DNA of 64,000 nucleotides. Origin: Pseudomonas sp. HOU2 (GTDB taxonomy: Bacteria > Pseudomonadota > Gammaproteobacteria > Pseudomonadales > Pseudomonadaceae). Each line of letters starts with the position of its first letter. Within the stretch, counting starts at the first letter, position 1. Made by a program: the position numbers and the translations under genes. The notes below the pieces were generated by a model, which was given only the letters and a program-made list of their open reading frames with translations, was not told the origin of the DNA and did no database searches. This document shows positions 30,301 to 39,850 of the stretch, piece by piece. The stretch lies in the NCBI RefSeq assembly GCF_040729435.1, contig NZ_CP160398.1:5983545-6047544 (forward strand), read 5' to 3'.

Positions 30301-33300
30301 ATGCACCTGCTCAGGACCCAGCCCGGCGGTTTCGTGTCGGATGACAACATTGCCGACCTTGGACAAACCCCCGCCGAACTGGTGATCCTGTGCAGCGGCG
30401 ATTCCAGCCTGGCGCTGCTCGCCGAAGCTGCGCAGCAGTTGCCCGAGGATTATCCGAGCCTGCGTCTGGCCAACCCGATGCAGGTGCAGAATCATGCCTC
30501 GGTCGATCTGTATGTCGATGAGGTGCTGCGTCACGCCAAGGTCATTCTGATTTCGCTGCACGGCGGCATCGCTTACTGGCGTTATGGCGTCGAGCGTCTG
30601 GTGGAGTTGTCCGAACGCGGCGTGCAGGTGATTCTGGTGCCGGGCGATGACCGTCCCGACCCGGAGCTCAGCGACCTGAGCACTGTGCCCGCCGAAGATC
30701 GCGACCGCCTCTGGCAGTTCCTGCGTCAGGGCGGCATGGGCAATGCGCTGGACTTCTTCCATTGCCTGGCCAACCGCTGGTTGGCGCGCGACTACGTCTG
30801 GGGCGAGCCGCAAGCGCTGCCGCGTACGGCGATTTACCACCCCCAGAAAAACACCGCCGCACTGTGCGACTGGCAAGCCGAATGGCTGCCCGGTCAACCG
30901 GTTGCGGCGGTGTTGTTTTATCGCTCGCATTTGCAAGCGGCGAACACCGCGTTCATTGACGTGTTTTGCCAGCGCTTGCAGGCAGCGGGGCTCAATCCGT
31001 TGCCGATCGCCGTCGCCAGCCTGAAAGAACCCGGCTGTCTGAGTGTGGTCGAGGACTGGCTGGATGAGGTCGAGGCGGCGGTGATTCTCAACACCACCGG
31101 CTTCGCGCAATCCAGCCCGGAAGCGCCGCATCTGCGGCCGTTCCGGCGCAATATTCCGGTGATTCAAGCGATCTGCGCCCAGGACAACGAACCCGGTTGG
31201 CGCGACAGCGAGCAGGGTCTGGGGCCACGGGATCTGGCGATGCACATCGCCTTGCCGGAACTCGACGGGCGCATCATCAGCCGGCCGATCAGCTTCAAGG
31301 ATCTGGCCTGGCGCAGTGAGCGCAGTCAGTCCGACGTGGTCTGCTATCGGGCGCAACCCGAGCGCATGGATTTTGTCGCCGAACTGGCCCGGCGCTGGAG
31401 CGATCTGGCGCAACTGCCGAACGCTGAAAAACGCATCGCGCTGATTCTCGCCAATTACCCGACTCGCGACGGTCGCATCGGCAATGGCGTCGGTCTCGAT
31501 ACGCCGGCGGCCGCGTTGAATATCCTGCGGGCGTTGCAGGCCGAAGGCTTTCCGCTGGCGGCGCAGTTGCCGGACAGCGGCACCGCGTTGATCCAGCAAT
31601 TGCTCGGCGGCGTCAGCAACGACCTCGACAGCATCGACTTGCGTCCGTGCCAGCAAAGTCTGGCGATGGACGCCTATCTGGCGATGTTCAATGCGCTGCC
31701 GCAAGCCAATCGCGCGGCAGTGCTGGAACGCTGGGGCGCGCCGCAAAACGATCCGATGTGTCGCGACGGGCGGATGATGATCGCCGGGCTGCGTTTTGGC
31801 CTGACCTTCGTCGGCATTCAGCCGGCGCGCGGTTATCAGGTCGATCCGAGCGCGGTGTATCACGACCCGGATCTGGTGCCACCCCACGGCTATCTGGCGT
31901 TCTATTTCTGGCTGCGCAACACCTACGGCGCGCACGCGGTGATTCACGTCGGCAAGCACGGCAACCTCGAATGGCTGCCGGGCAAGGGCGTTGGTCTATC
32001 GGAGAATTGCTGGCCGGACGCATTGCTCGGGCCGCTACCGAACATCTATCCGTTTATCGTCAACGACCCGGGCGAGGGCGCCCAGGCCAAACGGCGCACA
32101 CAAGCGGTGATCATCGACCACCTGATGCCGCCGCTGACCCGCGCCGAAACCTACGGCCCGCTGCGCAATCTGGAACTGCTGGCCGACGAATATTACGAGG
32201 CGCAACTGCTCGATCCGCGTCGTGCGCGGGAGCTGCAGCGCGACATTCTGCAACTGGTGCGCGAGACGCAGATCGATCGCGAACTGCAACTCGACACCGG
32301 TCTGGACAGCGACGCCGATGCAGCAATCTGGCTGCCGCGTCTGGACACCTATCTGTGTGATCTGAAGGAATCGCAGATCCGCGATGGCCTGCACATTTTC
32401 GGCGAATCGCCGACCGGGCGTTTGCGCATCGACACGCTACTGGCCTTGCTGCGCATTCCCCGAGGCGATGGCAAGGGCGCGCAATCGAGTTTGCCGCGGG
32501 CGTTGGCCAAGGCGTTTGAGCTGGGGTTTGATCCGCTGGACTGTGCATTGGCCGATCCGTGGAACGGCCCGCGCCCGATAGAGCTGCAAAACGTCAGTGA
32601 CGAAATCTGGCGCACCGCCGGCGACACCCGCGAACGCCTGGAGCTATTCGCCACTCAACTGATCTCCCAAGCACTACAAATCCCCTGTGGGAGCGAGCTT
32701 GCTCGCGAAAGCGGTGGGTCAGGTACATCAATGTCGACTGACACGACGCTTTCGCGAGCAAGTCGAATCGTCGCACCGTCGCTCCCACAAGGGGCAGGAA
32801 GGGTCGAAGTCAACGCGATTCTGGACAACCTGCGCGAAGTCGTCGCCCCACGCCTCGACGCCTGCGGCCCCGCCGAAATGCGCGGCCTGCTCGACGCGCT
32901 GAACGGCCGCTTCGTCCCCGCCGGCCCAAGCGGCGCACCCAGTCGTGGCCGTCTCGACGTATTGCCCACCGGGCGCAATTTCTACTCGGTGGACGTGCGC
33001 AACCTGCCGACCACCACCGCGTGGCGCATCGGTTTCCAGTCCGCCACGTTGATTCTCGAGCGGCATTTGCAGGATCACGGTGATCACCTGCGTCAGCTCG
33101 GTCTGTCGGTGTGGGGTACGGCGACCATGCGCACTGGCGGTGACGACATCGCTCAGGCCATGGCGCTGATGGGCGTGCGCCCGGTATGGGCCACCGGCAG
33201 TCAGCGCGTCGATGATTTCGAGATTCTGCCGCTGAGCCTGCTCGACCGGCCACGGGTCGATGTCACGCTGCGGGTCTCGGGCTTCTTCCGCGATGCTTTC

Positions 33301-34164
33301 GCCAATCTGATTCGGCTGTTCGACGCCGCCGTGCAAGCGGTGGCAGCGCTGGACGAACCGGATGACCTCAATCCGCTGGCCGCGAAGGTGCGCGCTGAAC
33401 GCGAGGCGCTTTTGCAATCGGGGCTGGATGCCGACGCGGCGCGGCGCCAGGCCGGCTGGCGGATCTTCGGCGCCAAACCCGGTGCCTATGGCGCGGGTGT
33501 ACAGGGCGCGATCGACGGTCGCCTGTGGCAGAGCCGCGAAGATCTGGCCGAGGTCTACCTGAACTGGGGCGCCTACGCGTACGGCGGGGCGGACGAGGGC
33601 ACCGCCGCCCGCGAACAGTTCGCCCAGCGCCTGAGTCAGGTGCAGGCGGTGCTGCAGAATCAGGACAACCGCGAGCACGACTTGCTCGATTCCAACGACT
33701 ATTACCAGTTTCAGGGCGGCATGCTCGCGGCGGTGGAAACCTTGCGCGGGGAAGCGGCGGCCAGTTATCACGGCGATCACAGCCAGCCGGATCTGCCGAA
33801 AATCCGCACCCTGAAAGAAGAACTGAACCGGGTGATCCGCTCGCGGGCGGCCAATCCGAAATGGATCGACGGGGTCAAGCGTCATGGCTATAAAGGCGCC
33901 TTCGAACTGGCGGCGACGGTCGACAACCTGTTTGCTTTTGATGCCACCACGCAGCTGATTGACGATCATCAGTACGCGTTGCTGGCCGATGCCTATCTGC
34001 TCGATCCTGCGACCCGCGATTTTGTCCGCGAGCACAATCCGCATGCGCTGCGTGATATGACCGAGCGCATGCTCGAAGCACAACAACGTGGGATGTGGCA
34101 GGAACCCGGCGTGTATAAAGAAGCCCTGGAAAACCTGCTGCTGGATATAGAAGAAGATACCTGA
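30301..34164 (+). CDS. cobN: Cobaltochelatase subunit CobN, with an in-frame REPIN
   Basis: Large substrate-binding subunit of the aerobic chelatase that inserts cobalt into hydrogenobyrinic acid a,c-diamide. 1287 aa with the CobN/magnesium-chelatase H-type domain throughout (for example RYTPHG-like GYLAFYFWLRNTYGAHAVIHVGKHGNLEWLPG in part, SENCWPDALLG, IYPFIVNDPGEG, and FFRDAFANLIRLFDAAVQAV in part). Residues about 796-830 (CGSELARESGG...APSLPQG) are the translation of a REPIN at 32686-32789; the frame is kept and the conserved sequence resumes after it. The gene lies 3 bases after cobW and upstream of the ATPase/VWA subunits needed for the ATP-dependent reaction. Confidence 0.95.
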   Translation: MHLLRTQPGGFVSDDNIADLGQTPAELVILCSGDSSLALLAEAAQQLPEDYPSLRLANPMQVQNHASVDLYVDEVLRHAKVILISLHGGIAYWRYGVERLVELSERGVQVILVPGDDRPDPELSDLSTVPAEDRDRLWQFLRQGGMGNALDFFHCLANRWLARDYVWGEPQALPRTAIYHPQKNTAALCDWQAEWLPGQPVAAVLFYRSHLQAANTAFIDVFCQRLQAAGLNPLPIAVASLKEPGCLSVVEDWLDEVEAAVILNTTGFAQSSPEAPHLRPFRRNIPVIQAICAQDNEPGWRDSEQGLGPRDLAMHIALPELDGRIISRPISFKDLAWRSERSQSDVVCYRAQPERMDFVAELARRWSDLAQLPNAEKRIALILANYPTRDGRIGNGVGLDTPAAALNILRALQAEGFPLAAQLPDSGTALIQQLLGGVSNDLDSIDLRPCQQSLAMDAYLAMFNALPQANRAAVLERWGAPQNDPMCRDGRMMIAGLRFGLTFVGIQPARGYQVDPSAVYHDPDLVPPHGYLAFYFWLRNTYGAHAVIHVGKHGNLEWLPGKGVGLSENCWPDALLGPLPNIYPFIVNDPGEGAQAKRRTQAVIIDHLMPPLTRAETYGPLRNLELLADEYYEAQLLDPRRARELQRDILQLVRETQIDRELQLDTGLDSDADAAIWLPRLDTYLCDLKESQIRDGLHIFGESPTGRLRIDTLLALLRIPRGDGKGAQSSLPRALAKAFELGFDPLDCALADPWNGPRPIELQNVSDEIWRTAGDTRERLELFATQLISQALQIPCGSELARESGGSGTSMSTDTTLSRASRIVAPSLPQGAGRVEVNAILDNLREVVAPRLDACGPAEMRGLLDALNGRFVPAGPSGAPSRGRLDVLPTGRNFYSVDVRNLPTTTAWRIGFQSATLILERHLQDHGDHLRQLGLSVWGTATMRTGGDDIAQAMALMGVRPVWATGSQRVDDFEILPLSLLDRPRVDVTLRVSGFFRDAFANLIRLFDAAVQAVAALDEPDDLNPLAAKVRAEREALLQSGLDADAARRQAGWRIFGAKPGAYGAGVQGAIDGRLWQSREDLAEVYLNWGAYAYGGADEGTAAREQFAQRLSQVQAVLQNQDNREHDLLDSNDYYQFQGGMLAAVETLRGEAAASYHGDHSQPDLPKIRTLKEELNRVIRSRAANPKWIDGVKRHGYKGAFELAATVDNLFAFDATTQLIDDHQYALLADAYLLDPATRDFVREHNPHALRDMTERMLEAQQRGMWQEPGVYKEALENLLLDIEEDT
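32686..32789. repeat. REPIN, family C, inside cobN
   Basis: TGTGGGAGCGAGCTTGCTCG at the left and its inverted partner (TCGCGAGCAAG...CGCTCCCACA) at the right, the right unit carrying a longer loop. It lies wholly inside the open reading frame of cobN and introduces no stop. The same family occurs between genes at 35979-36058 and 39803-39825. Confidence 0.9.
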
Positions 34165-34179
34165 CACACCGCAACATTT

Positions 34180-34267
34180 TGTAGGAGTGAGCCTGCTCGC
34201 GATAGCGGTGTATCAGCCAACCTGTTTGTTGCTGACCCACCGCTATCGCGAGCAGGCTCACTCCTAC
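34180..34267. repeat. REPIN, family C variant (TGTAGGAGTGAGCCTGCTCG)
   Basis: Near-perfect inverted pair TGTAGGAGTGAGCCTGCTCG / CGAGCAGGCTCACTCCTACA extended by CGATAGCGGTG / CACCGCTATCG. It lies between cobN and the ATPase gene. Confidence 0.88.
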
Positions 34268-34307
34268 ATTGAAATGAATTCACACCGACCATGACCGAGT
34301 ATTGAAG

Positions 34308-35306
34308 ATGACCGACACCCCGCATTTCCCGCTCTCCGCCGTGGTCGGCGCCGATGACCTGAAACTCGCCCTGTGCCTCACCGCCATCGACCCGAAAATC
34401 GGTGGCGTGCTGATCGAAGGCCCGCGCGGCATGGCCAAATCCACCCTGGCCCGTGGCTTGGCTGATCTGCTCGCCAGCGGTCAATTCGTCACCCTGCCAT
34501 TGGGCGCCACCGAAGAACGTCTGGTCGGTACCCTCGATCTCGACGCCGCGCTGAGTGAAGGGCGCGCGCAGTTTTCCCCCGGCGTGCTGGCCAAGGCCGA
34601 CGGCGGCGTGCTGTACGTCGATGAAGTGAACCTGCTGCCCGATCATCTGGTGGATCTGCTGCTCGATGTGGCGGCCAGTGGCACCAACCTGATCGAGCGC
34701 GACGGCATTTCTCATCGGCATTCGGCGCGATTCGTGTTGATCGGCACGATGAACCCGGAAGAGGGCGAACTGCGCCCGCAACTGCTCGACCGTTTCGGCC
34801 TGAACGTCGCCCTCAGCGGTCACACCGCGCCGACCGAGCGCGGGCAGATCATCCGTCGTCGACTGGATTTCGACAGCGATCCGCAAGCGTTCTGCTCACA
34901 GTGGGAAGCACAGCAACAGGCGCTGCGTGAACGCTGCGAACAGGCGCGCATCCTGTTGGCGAGCATTGCGCTGGATGACGACGCGTTGGCGAGCATCACC
35001 GAGCGTTGCTTTGCGGCGGGTGTCGATGGCTTGCGCGCCGATCTGGTCTGGCTGCGTGCGGCCCGTGCGCATGCGGCATGGCGCGGCGCCTCAGCAATTG
35101 CCGAGCAGGACATCGACGCCGTGGCTGAATTTGCCCTGCGTCATCGCCGTCGCGAGCCATCTTCGTCGAGTCCGCAATCGCCCGCACAGAGCTCGGCCAA
35201 ATCCCAGGCTGAACCAAGCGAGGGGCAGGGCCAGTGGGGTGATATGCCCGCCCCGGCACTGGCCACCGGCGCCCGTCGCGAAGTGCCGAGCTGGCCAAAA
35301 AAGTAA
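34308..35306 (+). CDS. chlI: AAA+ ATPase of ChlI/BchI type, putative cobaltochelatase small subunit
   Basis: A 332-aa MoxR/ChlI-type AAA+ ATPase that would energise CobN. Walker A GPRGMAKS is at residues 38-45, Walker B region GVLYVDEVNLL near 103, sensor region LIGTMNPEEGELRPQLLDRFGL in part, typical of chelatase I subunits. The C-terminus is Pro/Ser/Gln-rich, ending SWPKK, TAA. The last sense codons lie on the heptamer A-AAA-AAG, followed by a strong stem-loop, so a share of ribosomes may shift to -1 and continue into the VWA domain, giving a 552-aa ChlD-like protein. The ATG at 34308 is preceded by a REPIN and 40 bases of leader. Part of the cobW-cobN unit. Confidence 0.9.
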   Translation: MTDTPHFPLSAVVGADDLKLALCLTAIDPKIGGVLIEGPRGMAKSTLARGLADLLASGQFVTLPLGATEERLVGTLDLDAALSEGRAQFSPGVLAKADGGVLYVDEVNLLPDHLVDLLLDVAASGTNLIERDGISHRHSARFVLIGTMNPEEGELRPQLLDRFGLNVALSGHTAPTERGQIIRRRLDFDSDPQAFCSQWEAQQQALRERCEQARILLASIALDDDALASITERCFAAGVDGLRADLVWLRAARAHAAWRGASAIAEQDIDAVAEFALRHRRREPSSSSPQSPAQSSAKSQAEPSEGQGQWGDMPAPALATGARREVPSWPKK

Positions 35307-35344
35307 CCGGCATTCGTCCCCGATCCGACGCGGGGGCGAATGCC
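35297..35344 (+). promoter_or_regulatory. Putative programmed -1 ribosomal frameshift site
   Basis: Slippery heptamer A-AAA-AAG at 35297-35303 in the correct phase with the chlI frame, the chlI stop TAA directly after it, a 5-base spacer, and a 13-bp stem GGCATTCGTCCCC (35309-35321) / GGGGGCGAATGCC (35332-35344) with one G-U pair and a 10-base loop. A -1 slip enters the frame of the VWA gene, which is open from 35303 to 35965. Confidence 0.8.
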
Positions 35345-35410
35345 AGACCCCGCGCCGGACAACTCGACCACGGACGTCAGGGCCAGCGCCACGCTGCGCG
35401 CAGCGGTCTG

Positions 35411-35965
35411 GTGAACTGGCCGGGGACGTTGCTCAACGGTCGGCCGCAGACACGCGCCGATTTGCAGTTCCAGCTGCGCACGCGTTCTGCCCATGAATTG
35501 TGGCTGGTGATCGTCGATGCGTCGGCATCGACCCGTAGGCATCAGTCGCTGAGCGATGCCAAGGGCTTGCTCGCGCAATTGTTCGATGATGCTTATCGTC
35601 AGCGCGCACGGCTGGCCTTGCTGACCGCCAGCGGCAGCGCGCCGAAATGGCAGGTGCAAGGATTGAAGGCGTCAAGTGGCTTGCGCACTTGGCTGGAGGC
35701 GTTGGGTGCTGGCGGTGGCACGCCGTTGGTGTCAGCGTTGATGCAGGCGCAGCAATGGCTGGTACAGCGACAGAAGCGCTTTCCGGCGGAGCAGCAGCGC
35801 TTGCTGGTGGTGACGGATGGGCGTTTGAAAGTCTTGTCGCCGCTGTCGCCGCTGGAGTGTCCGGGATTGTTGATCGACATCGAGCGTGGGCCGATCCGTC
35901 TGGCTCGGGCGCGAGAATTGGCGATGGCGCTGAATGTGGATTATCGGCATATCGATGATGTGTGA
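35411..35965 (+). CDS. VWA-domain chelatase subunit (ChlD C-terminal type), probably made by -1 frameshift from chlI
   Basis: Von Willebrand factor A domain of the ChlD/CobT kind. The metal-ion-dependent adhesion site is complete: DASAS at the first strand, T in GGGTPL and D in VVTDGR. Coordinates give the stand-alone frame from a GTG, but that GTG has no ribosome site, and the same frame is open without any ATG, GTG or TTG back to 35303, encoding a basic linker (GRQGQRHAARSGLVNW) typical of ChlD proteins. The natural product is therefore more likely the fusion 34308-35303/35303-35965. It partners the ATPase and CobN in cobalt insertion. Ends before a REPIN. Confidence 0.8.
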   Translation: MNWPGTLLNGRPQTRADLQFQLRTRSAHELWLVIVDASASTRRHQSLSDAKGLLAQLFDDAYRQRARLALLTASGSAPKWQVQGLKASSGLRTWLEALGAGGGTPLVSALMQAQQWLVQRQKRFPAEQQRLLVVTDGRLKVLSPLSPLECPGLLIDIERGPIRLARARELAMALNVDYRHIDDV

Positions 35966-35978
35966 AGTCTGAACAGGC

Positions 35979-36058
35979 CTCCTCGCGAGCGGGCTCGCTC
36001 CCACAAGGAATGTGAACGCTGCTTTACCTGTGGGAGCGAGCTTGCTCGCGAAGAGGCC
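35979..36058. repeat. REPIN, family C
   Basis: CCTCCTCGCGAGCGGGCTCG...CTCCCACA facing TGTGGGAGCGAGCTTGCTCG...AGAGG, about 23 bases apart. Confidence 0.85.
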
Positions 36059-36137
36059 ACCTCGGTTCAAACGGATATCATCAAAACTTGCAGCGCTGCT
36101 CTATGCTCCACCCCAGCCCAATCACAAGGAGTGAATC

Positions 36138-37784
36138 ATGCGGGTACTGGTCGCCAATCCTCAGGACGATTTTCGCGTCAAAGCCTACGCCGGCACCAAC
36201 GGCGTATTACTCGCCATGGACCTGGCCGAACCCCGCCGCAAAGGCTTGCTCGGGTTTGCCATCGAAAAGCAGCAGGGCGACAAACCGTGGTTGTTCCTGT
36301 TCAACAGCCTGACATTTCCCGGCAAGTCGCACACCTTCCCCCAGTATCACGCCACACCCAGCGATAAAGCGCCGCTGCAGAAATTCCGCTGGGCCGATTA
36401 CGCGGTCAATCCGGGCACGACGATGCACTATCGCGTGCATCTGGCCTACGGCACGGCGGATGCGCCGCAACTGGGCGAATCACTGGAGCTGAGCATCACC
36501 AGTGACGACGGCCACCCAGCCAACCAGAGCGTGATCTTCAACCGTGCCGTGGCCGCTAGTCAGGCCTTCCAGCGCAAGTTTCCCGACCTCGACGCGCAGA
36601 TCAGCGCCAACAAGAACATGCCCATCGAAGCCTGGCCCGACGCGGCACGACTGTGGCTGGAGAACGGACTGCTGGAGCGATTGCTCGGGTACATCGAGCG
36701 TGCCGTGGACGCCAATTGGGCGCTGGATATCGCGATTTACGAGTATCAGTTGCAGGCGATCATCGATGCCGTGAACGCGGCGTTCGCCCGAGGGGTACAG
36801 GTGCGGGTGCTGTATCACGCCCAGCCTGAGGACCCGGATACAACCCTCAACGAAGCGAACCTTGCCCAATTGCCGGCGGCAAACAAGCGGGGCCGGGTCA
36901 CTCACAATATTTTTCACGACAAATTCATCGTCCTCAGCCGAGTCGATGGCGCCGGTCAGCGGCAACCGCAGGCCGTGCTGTGCGGCAGCACTAATTTCAC
37001 CGCCAATGGTGTTTATCGCCAGGCCAATGTGGTGCATACGCTCGACGACGTGATGATTGCCGCGCGGTATTTGCAAGTGTTCGATGAGGTCTGGGCCAAC
37101 CCCGCCGACGTCGCTGCGACGCGCAGCTGGATCACCGAGCACAACCCGATGGACCCGACACAGGCGCTGTTCGCCGGGTTCTCGCCACGCAGCGGTGGTG
37201 GTGATTTGCGTGAGTTTGTCGAGATCATCGAGGCGGCCAGGAAGGACGTGCTGTTCGTCACCGCGTTCACCTTGCCGGACGCGATCCTCAACGCGCTGCT
37301 CGGCAAGCCCCATGACGACATTCTGCGTTACGGTCTGCAGAACACCGCCAGCCGCATCACCGGATTTCACGCCGATCGCACCGCCGAGTTCGCCGCCACA
37401 GCTTTGCTCAACACTGGGCTGGAAGGCTGGCTGAAAGAAAACATGAAAGGCCAGAAGGGCAACCTGCTGGTGCACACCAAAGCGGTGGTCACCGACTTCA
37501 CCACCGATACACCGACCATCATCAGCGGCAGCCACAACCTCAGCACCTCGGCCAGTAACGGCAATGACGAAAATTACCTGATCATTCGAGGCGATACCGA
37601 CCTGGCGGACCGCTATGGCCTGGAATTGCTGCGGTTTTATGAGCATTACCGCTTTCGCTATTTCGCGAAAAAACTCGAGTTGAAGCAGGTGAGTCCCTTG
37701 GCGGTGGATGACAGCTGGACCCACGATTATTACGTCGAGGGGGATTTGCGCCAGCTGTCGCGGTTGCGCTTTGCCGGACGATGA
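36138..37784 (+). CDS. Phospholipase D-like domain protein
   Basis: A 548-aa protein with two PLD/HKD half-sites: His260-x-Lys262 in FHDKFIVLSR with GSTNFT after it, and His446-x-Lys448 in VHTKAVVTDF with SGSHNLS after it. Together they form the active site of the phospholipase D superfamily, which includes lipases, nucleases and cardiolipin synthases. The N-terminal 130 residues are a beta-rich domain without signal peptide. The ATG at 36138 has AAGGAG 7 bases upstream. Stands alone between repeats. The substrate is not evident; a cytoplasmic nuclease/lipase or a secreted effector is possible. Confidence 0.87.
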   Translation: MRVLVANPQDDFRVKAYAGTNGVLLAMDLAEPRRKGLLGFAIEKQQGDKPWLFLFNSLTFPGKSHTFPQYHATPSDKAPLQKFRWADYAVNPGTTMHYRVHLAYGTADAPQLGESLELSITSDDGHPANQSVIFNRAVAASQAFQRKFPDLDAQISANKNMPIEAWPDAARLWLENGLLERLLGYIERAVDANWALDIAIYEYQLQAIIDAVNAAFARGVQVRVLYHAQPEDPDTTLNEANLAQLPAANKRGRVTHNIFHDKFIVLSRVDGAGQRQPQAVLCGSTNFTANGVYRQANVVHTLDDVMIAARYLQVFDEVWANPADVAATRSWITEHNPMDPTQALFAGFSPRSGGGDLREFVEIIEAARKDVLFVTAFTLPDAILNALLGKPHDDILRYGLQNTASRITGFHADRTAEFAATALLNTGLEGWLKENMKGQKGNLLVHTKAVVTDFTTDTPTIISGSHNLSTSASNGNDENYLIIRGDTDLADRYGLELLRFYEHYRFRYFAKKLELKQVSPLAVDDSWTHDYYVEGDLRQLSRLRFAGR

Positions 37785-37792
37785 CAGCCAAC

Positions 37793-37879
37793 CGTAGGAG
37801 CTGCCGCAGGCTGCGATCTTTTGACTTTGTTTTTTTAAGGTCAAGATCAAAAGATCGCAGCCTTCGGCAGCTCCTACAA
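37793..37879. repeat. REP-type palindrome, family A
   Basis: CGTAGGAGCTGCCGCAGG...CGGCAGCTCCTACA with inner arms GGCTGCGATCTTTTGA / TCAAAAGATCGCAGCC. Confidence 0.85.
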
Positions 37880-38167
37880 GGGGGGGCGGTGGGCTGTTGA
37901 TACAGATTTTGAAATGATTTGCCGCTGTAGAAAATGTGCCCTGAGCCTGTACGCTCCAAGGCCATTTTTCATTCAGGATTTGCATGAACACCCTCTTGGA
38001 GCCTCCCAGTCGCATTTTCTCCTCGCGCCATGGCGCGGTCTTGACGCACTCGCAGTATCCGGTTTTCCGACTCCCGACTATCGTTGACAACGCGGCTTCA
38101 GAGCCTTCGCGTTGCACTTTGCCGTGCCCGGCAGCCTGAATTCACTGAAGAGAGATCGAGACATTTT

Positions 38168-39730
38168 ATGGAATGGTTAGCGGATCCCACGGCCTGGTTA
38201 GGCCTGTTGACTCTGATCGTGCTGGAACTGGTGCTGGGTATCGACAACCTGGTGTTCATCGCCATCCTGGCAGACAAGCTGCCACCGCATCAGCGCGACC
38301 GTGCGCGGATCATCGGCTTGTCGCTGGCGCTGATTATGCGCCTGGGCCTGTTGGCGAGTATTTCCTGGCTGGTGACTCTCACACAGCCGTTGTTCGAGGT
38401 GTTCGACAAGAGCTTCTCCGGTCGTGACCTGATCATGCTGTTCGGTGGTGTGTTCCTGCTGTTCAAGGCGACGATGGAGTTGCACGAACGACTTGAGGGG
38501 CACGTCGGCCAGCGCTCGACCAATGCCGCTTACGCATTGTTCTGGCCGATCGTCGCGCAGATCGTGGTGCTCGACGCGGTGTTCTCTTTGGACGCGGTAA
38601 TCACTGCAGTCGGTATGGTGGATGAACTGGCGGTGATGATGATCGCGGTGATCATTTCCATTGCTCTGATGATCGTGGCCAGCAAGCCGCTGACCCGCTT
38701 CGTCAATGCGCACCCGACGGTGATCATGCTGTGTCTGGGCTTTTTGATGATGATCGGTTTTGCCCTGACGGCCGAAGGCCTGGGTTTCCACATCCCGAAA
38801 GGTTATCTGTACGCAGCCATCGGCTTCTCGATCCTGATCGAGGTGTTCAACCAGATCGCTCGTACTCGACGCAAGCGCTCGATGCAAGGCATGCGGCCGA
38901 TGCGTGAGCGCACGGCGCATGCGGTGATGCGCTTGCTGGGCGGACGCAAGCTGGCGGTGGAGGAGGTCGGCGAGGAAATCTCCGACCTGCTGGATGACGG
39001 CGAAACCCCGAGTTCGGAGCTGTTCGACCGTCGTGAGCGAGTGATGATCAGCGGTGTGCTGCAACTGGCCGAGCGGCCGATTCGCAACCTGATGACCGTG
39101 CGCGCCGACGTCGACACCATCGATCTGGCCGACGACGCCGAAACGATTCGCACAAAATTGATGCACTCGTCGTATTCGCGTCTGCCGCTGATTCGTGACG
39201 GCGCGGTGGATGAGCCGCTGGGCTTCGTGCACAAGAAGGAATTGCTCAAGGAATACCTGGCCGGTACCGAGCCGAATCTGGAGCATCTGGCGCGCAAGAC
39301 CATCAACCTGCTCGACAGCTATTCGATTCTCAATGCGCTGGAGCAGATGCGCACGGCGTCGACCCACATCGCCTTCGTGGTCAACGAATTCGGTGACTTC
39401 GTTGGCGTGTTGACCATGACCGACATCCTCGAATCGATTGCCGGCGAACTGCCCGATGCCAGCGAAATCGAAGGCCCGGACGTGATCGAGGAGCAGGACG
39501 GGTTCATCGTCAACGGCGCATTGAACCTGACCCGTGTTCGCCAGCGCACCGGGTTTGGCGCTGAGCCGACCGAGGACTATCAGACCTTGGCCGGACTGGT
39601 GATGAGCCTGCTGGACCGCTTGCCAATGAAGGGGGATCGCCTGCAGTACGAAGGTTGGCAGATGACCGTGGTGGCCGTGGAAGAGCGACGGGTGACGCGG
39701 GTGTCGCTGGCGCGGGACGCTGCTGTGTAA
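38168..39730 (+). CDS. TerC-family membrane protein with CBS pair and CorC domain (YegH/YoaE type)
   Basis: A 520-aa fusion. Residues about 10-235 form seven membrane helices of the TerC family with the acidic motif [14 protein letters not shown] and [15 protein letters not shown], linked to metal-ion (Mn2+) export in relatives. A cytosolic part follows with two CBS motifs ([17 protein letters not shown] and [20 protein letters not shown] in part) and a C-terminal CorC/HlyC domain ([14 protein letters not shown]). The ATG at 38168 starts [14 protein letters not shown], the usual family start. The 288-base leader (37880-38167) contains a possible 52-codon open frame but no riboswitch I can recognise. 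Confidence 0.92.
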   Translation: MEWLADPTAWLGLLTLIVLELVLGIDNLVFIAILADKLPPHQRDRARIIGLSLALIMRLGLLASISWLVTLTQPLFEVFDKSFSGRDLIMLFGGVFLLFKATMELHERLEGHVGQRSTNAAYALFWPIVAQIVVLDAVFSLDAVITAVGMVDELAVMMIAVIISIALMIVASKPLTRFVNAHPTVIMLCLGFLMMIGFALTAEGLGFHIPKGYLYAAIGFSILIEVFNQIARTRRKRSMQGMRPMRERTAHAVMRLLGGRKLAVEEVGEEISDLLDDGETPSSELFDRRERVMISGVLQLAERPIRNLMTVRADVDTIDLADDAETIRTKLMHSSYSRLPLIRDGAVDEPLGFVHKKELLKEYLAGTEPNLEHLARKTINLLDSYSILNALEQMRTASTHIAFVVNEFGDFVGVLTMTDILESIAGELPDASEIEGPDVIEEQDGFIVNGALNLTRVRQRTGFGAEPTEDYQTLAGLVMSLLDRLPMKGDRLQYEGWQMTVVAVEERRVTRVSLARDAAV

Positions 39731-39749
39731 TGCTTTGCTGTCTTGCCGG

Positions 39750-39830
39750 CCCCATCGCCAGCAGGCTGGCTCCCACATTGGTCTGTGTACCTGCACATTC
39801 CCTGTGGGAGCGAGCCTGCTCGCGAATGCA
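39750..39830. repeat. REPIN, mixed arms
   Basis: Left unit CATCGCCAGCAGGCTGGCTC...CCACA, right unit TGTGGGAGCGAGCCTGCTCG...CGA, in inverted orientation; the arms belong to different subtypes (D and C). Confidence 0.75.
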
Positions 39831-39850
39831 ATCTGTCCTGCGCCACAAAA

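Noticed and set aside
29077..31959. A 960-codon antisense open frame over cobW and cobN
   Set aside because: Crosses two well-identified genes and a riboswitch; no domain and low-complexity His/Arg/Gln content typical of shadows.
37880..38167. A yybP-ykoY manganese riboswitch before the TerC gene
   Set aside because: The core sequence of that riboswitch was not found.
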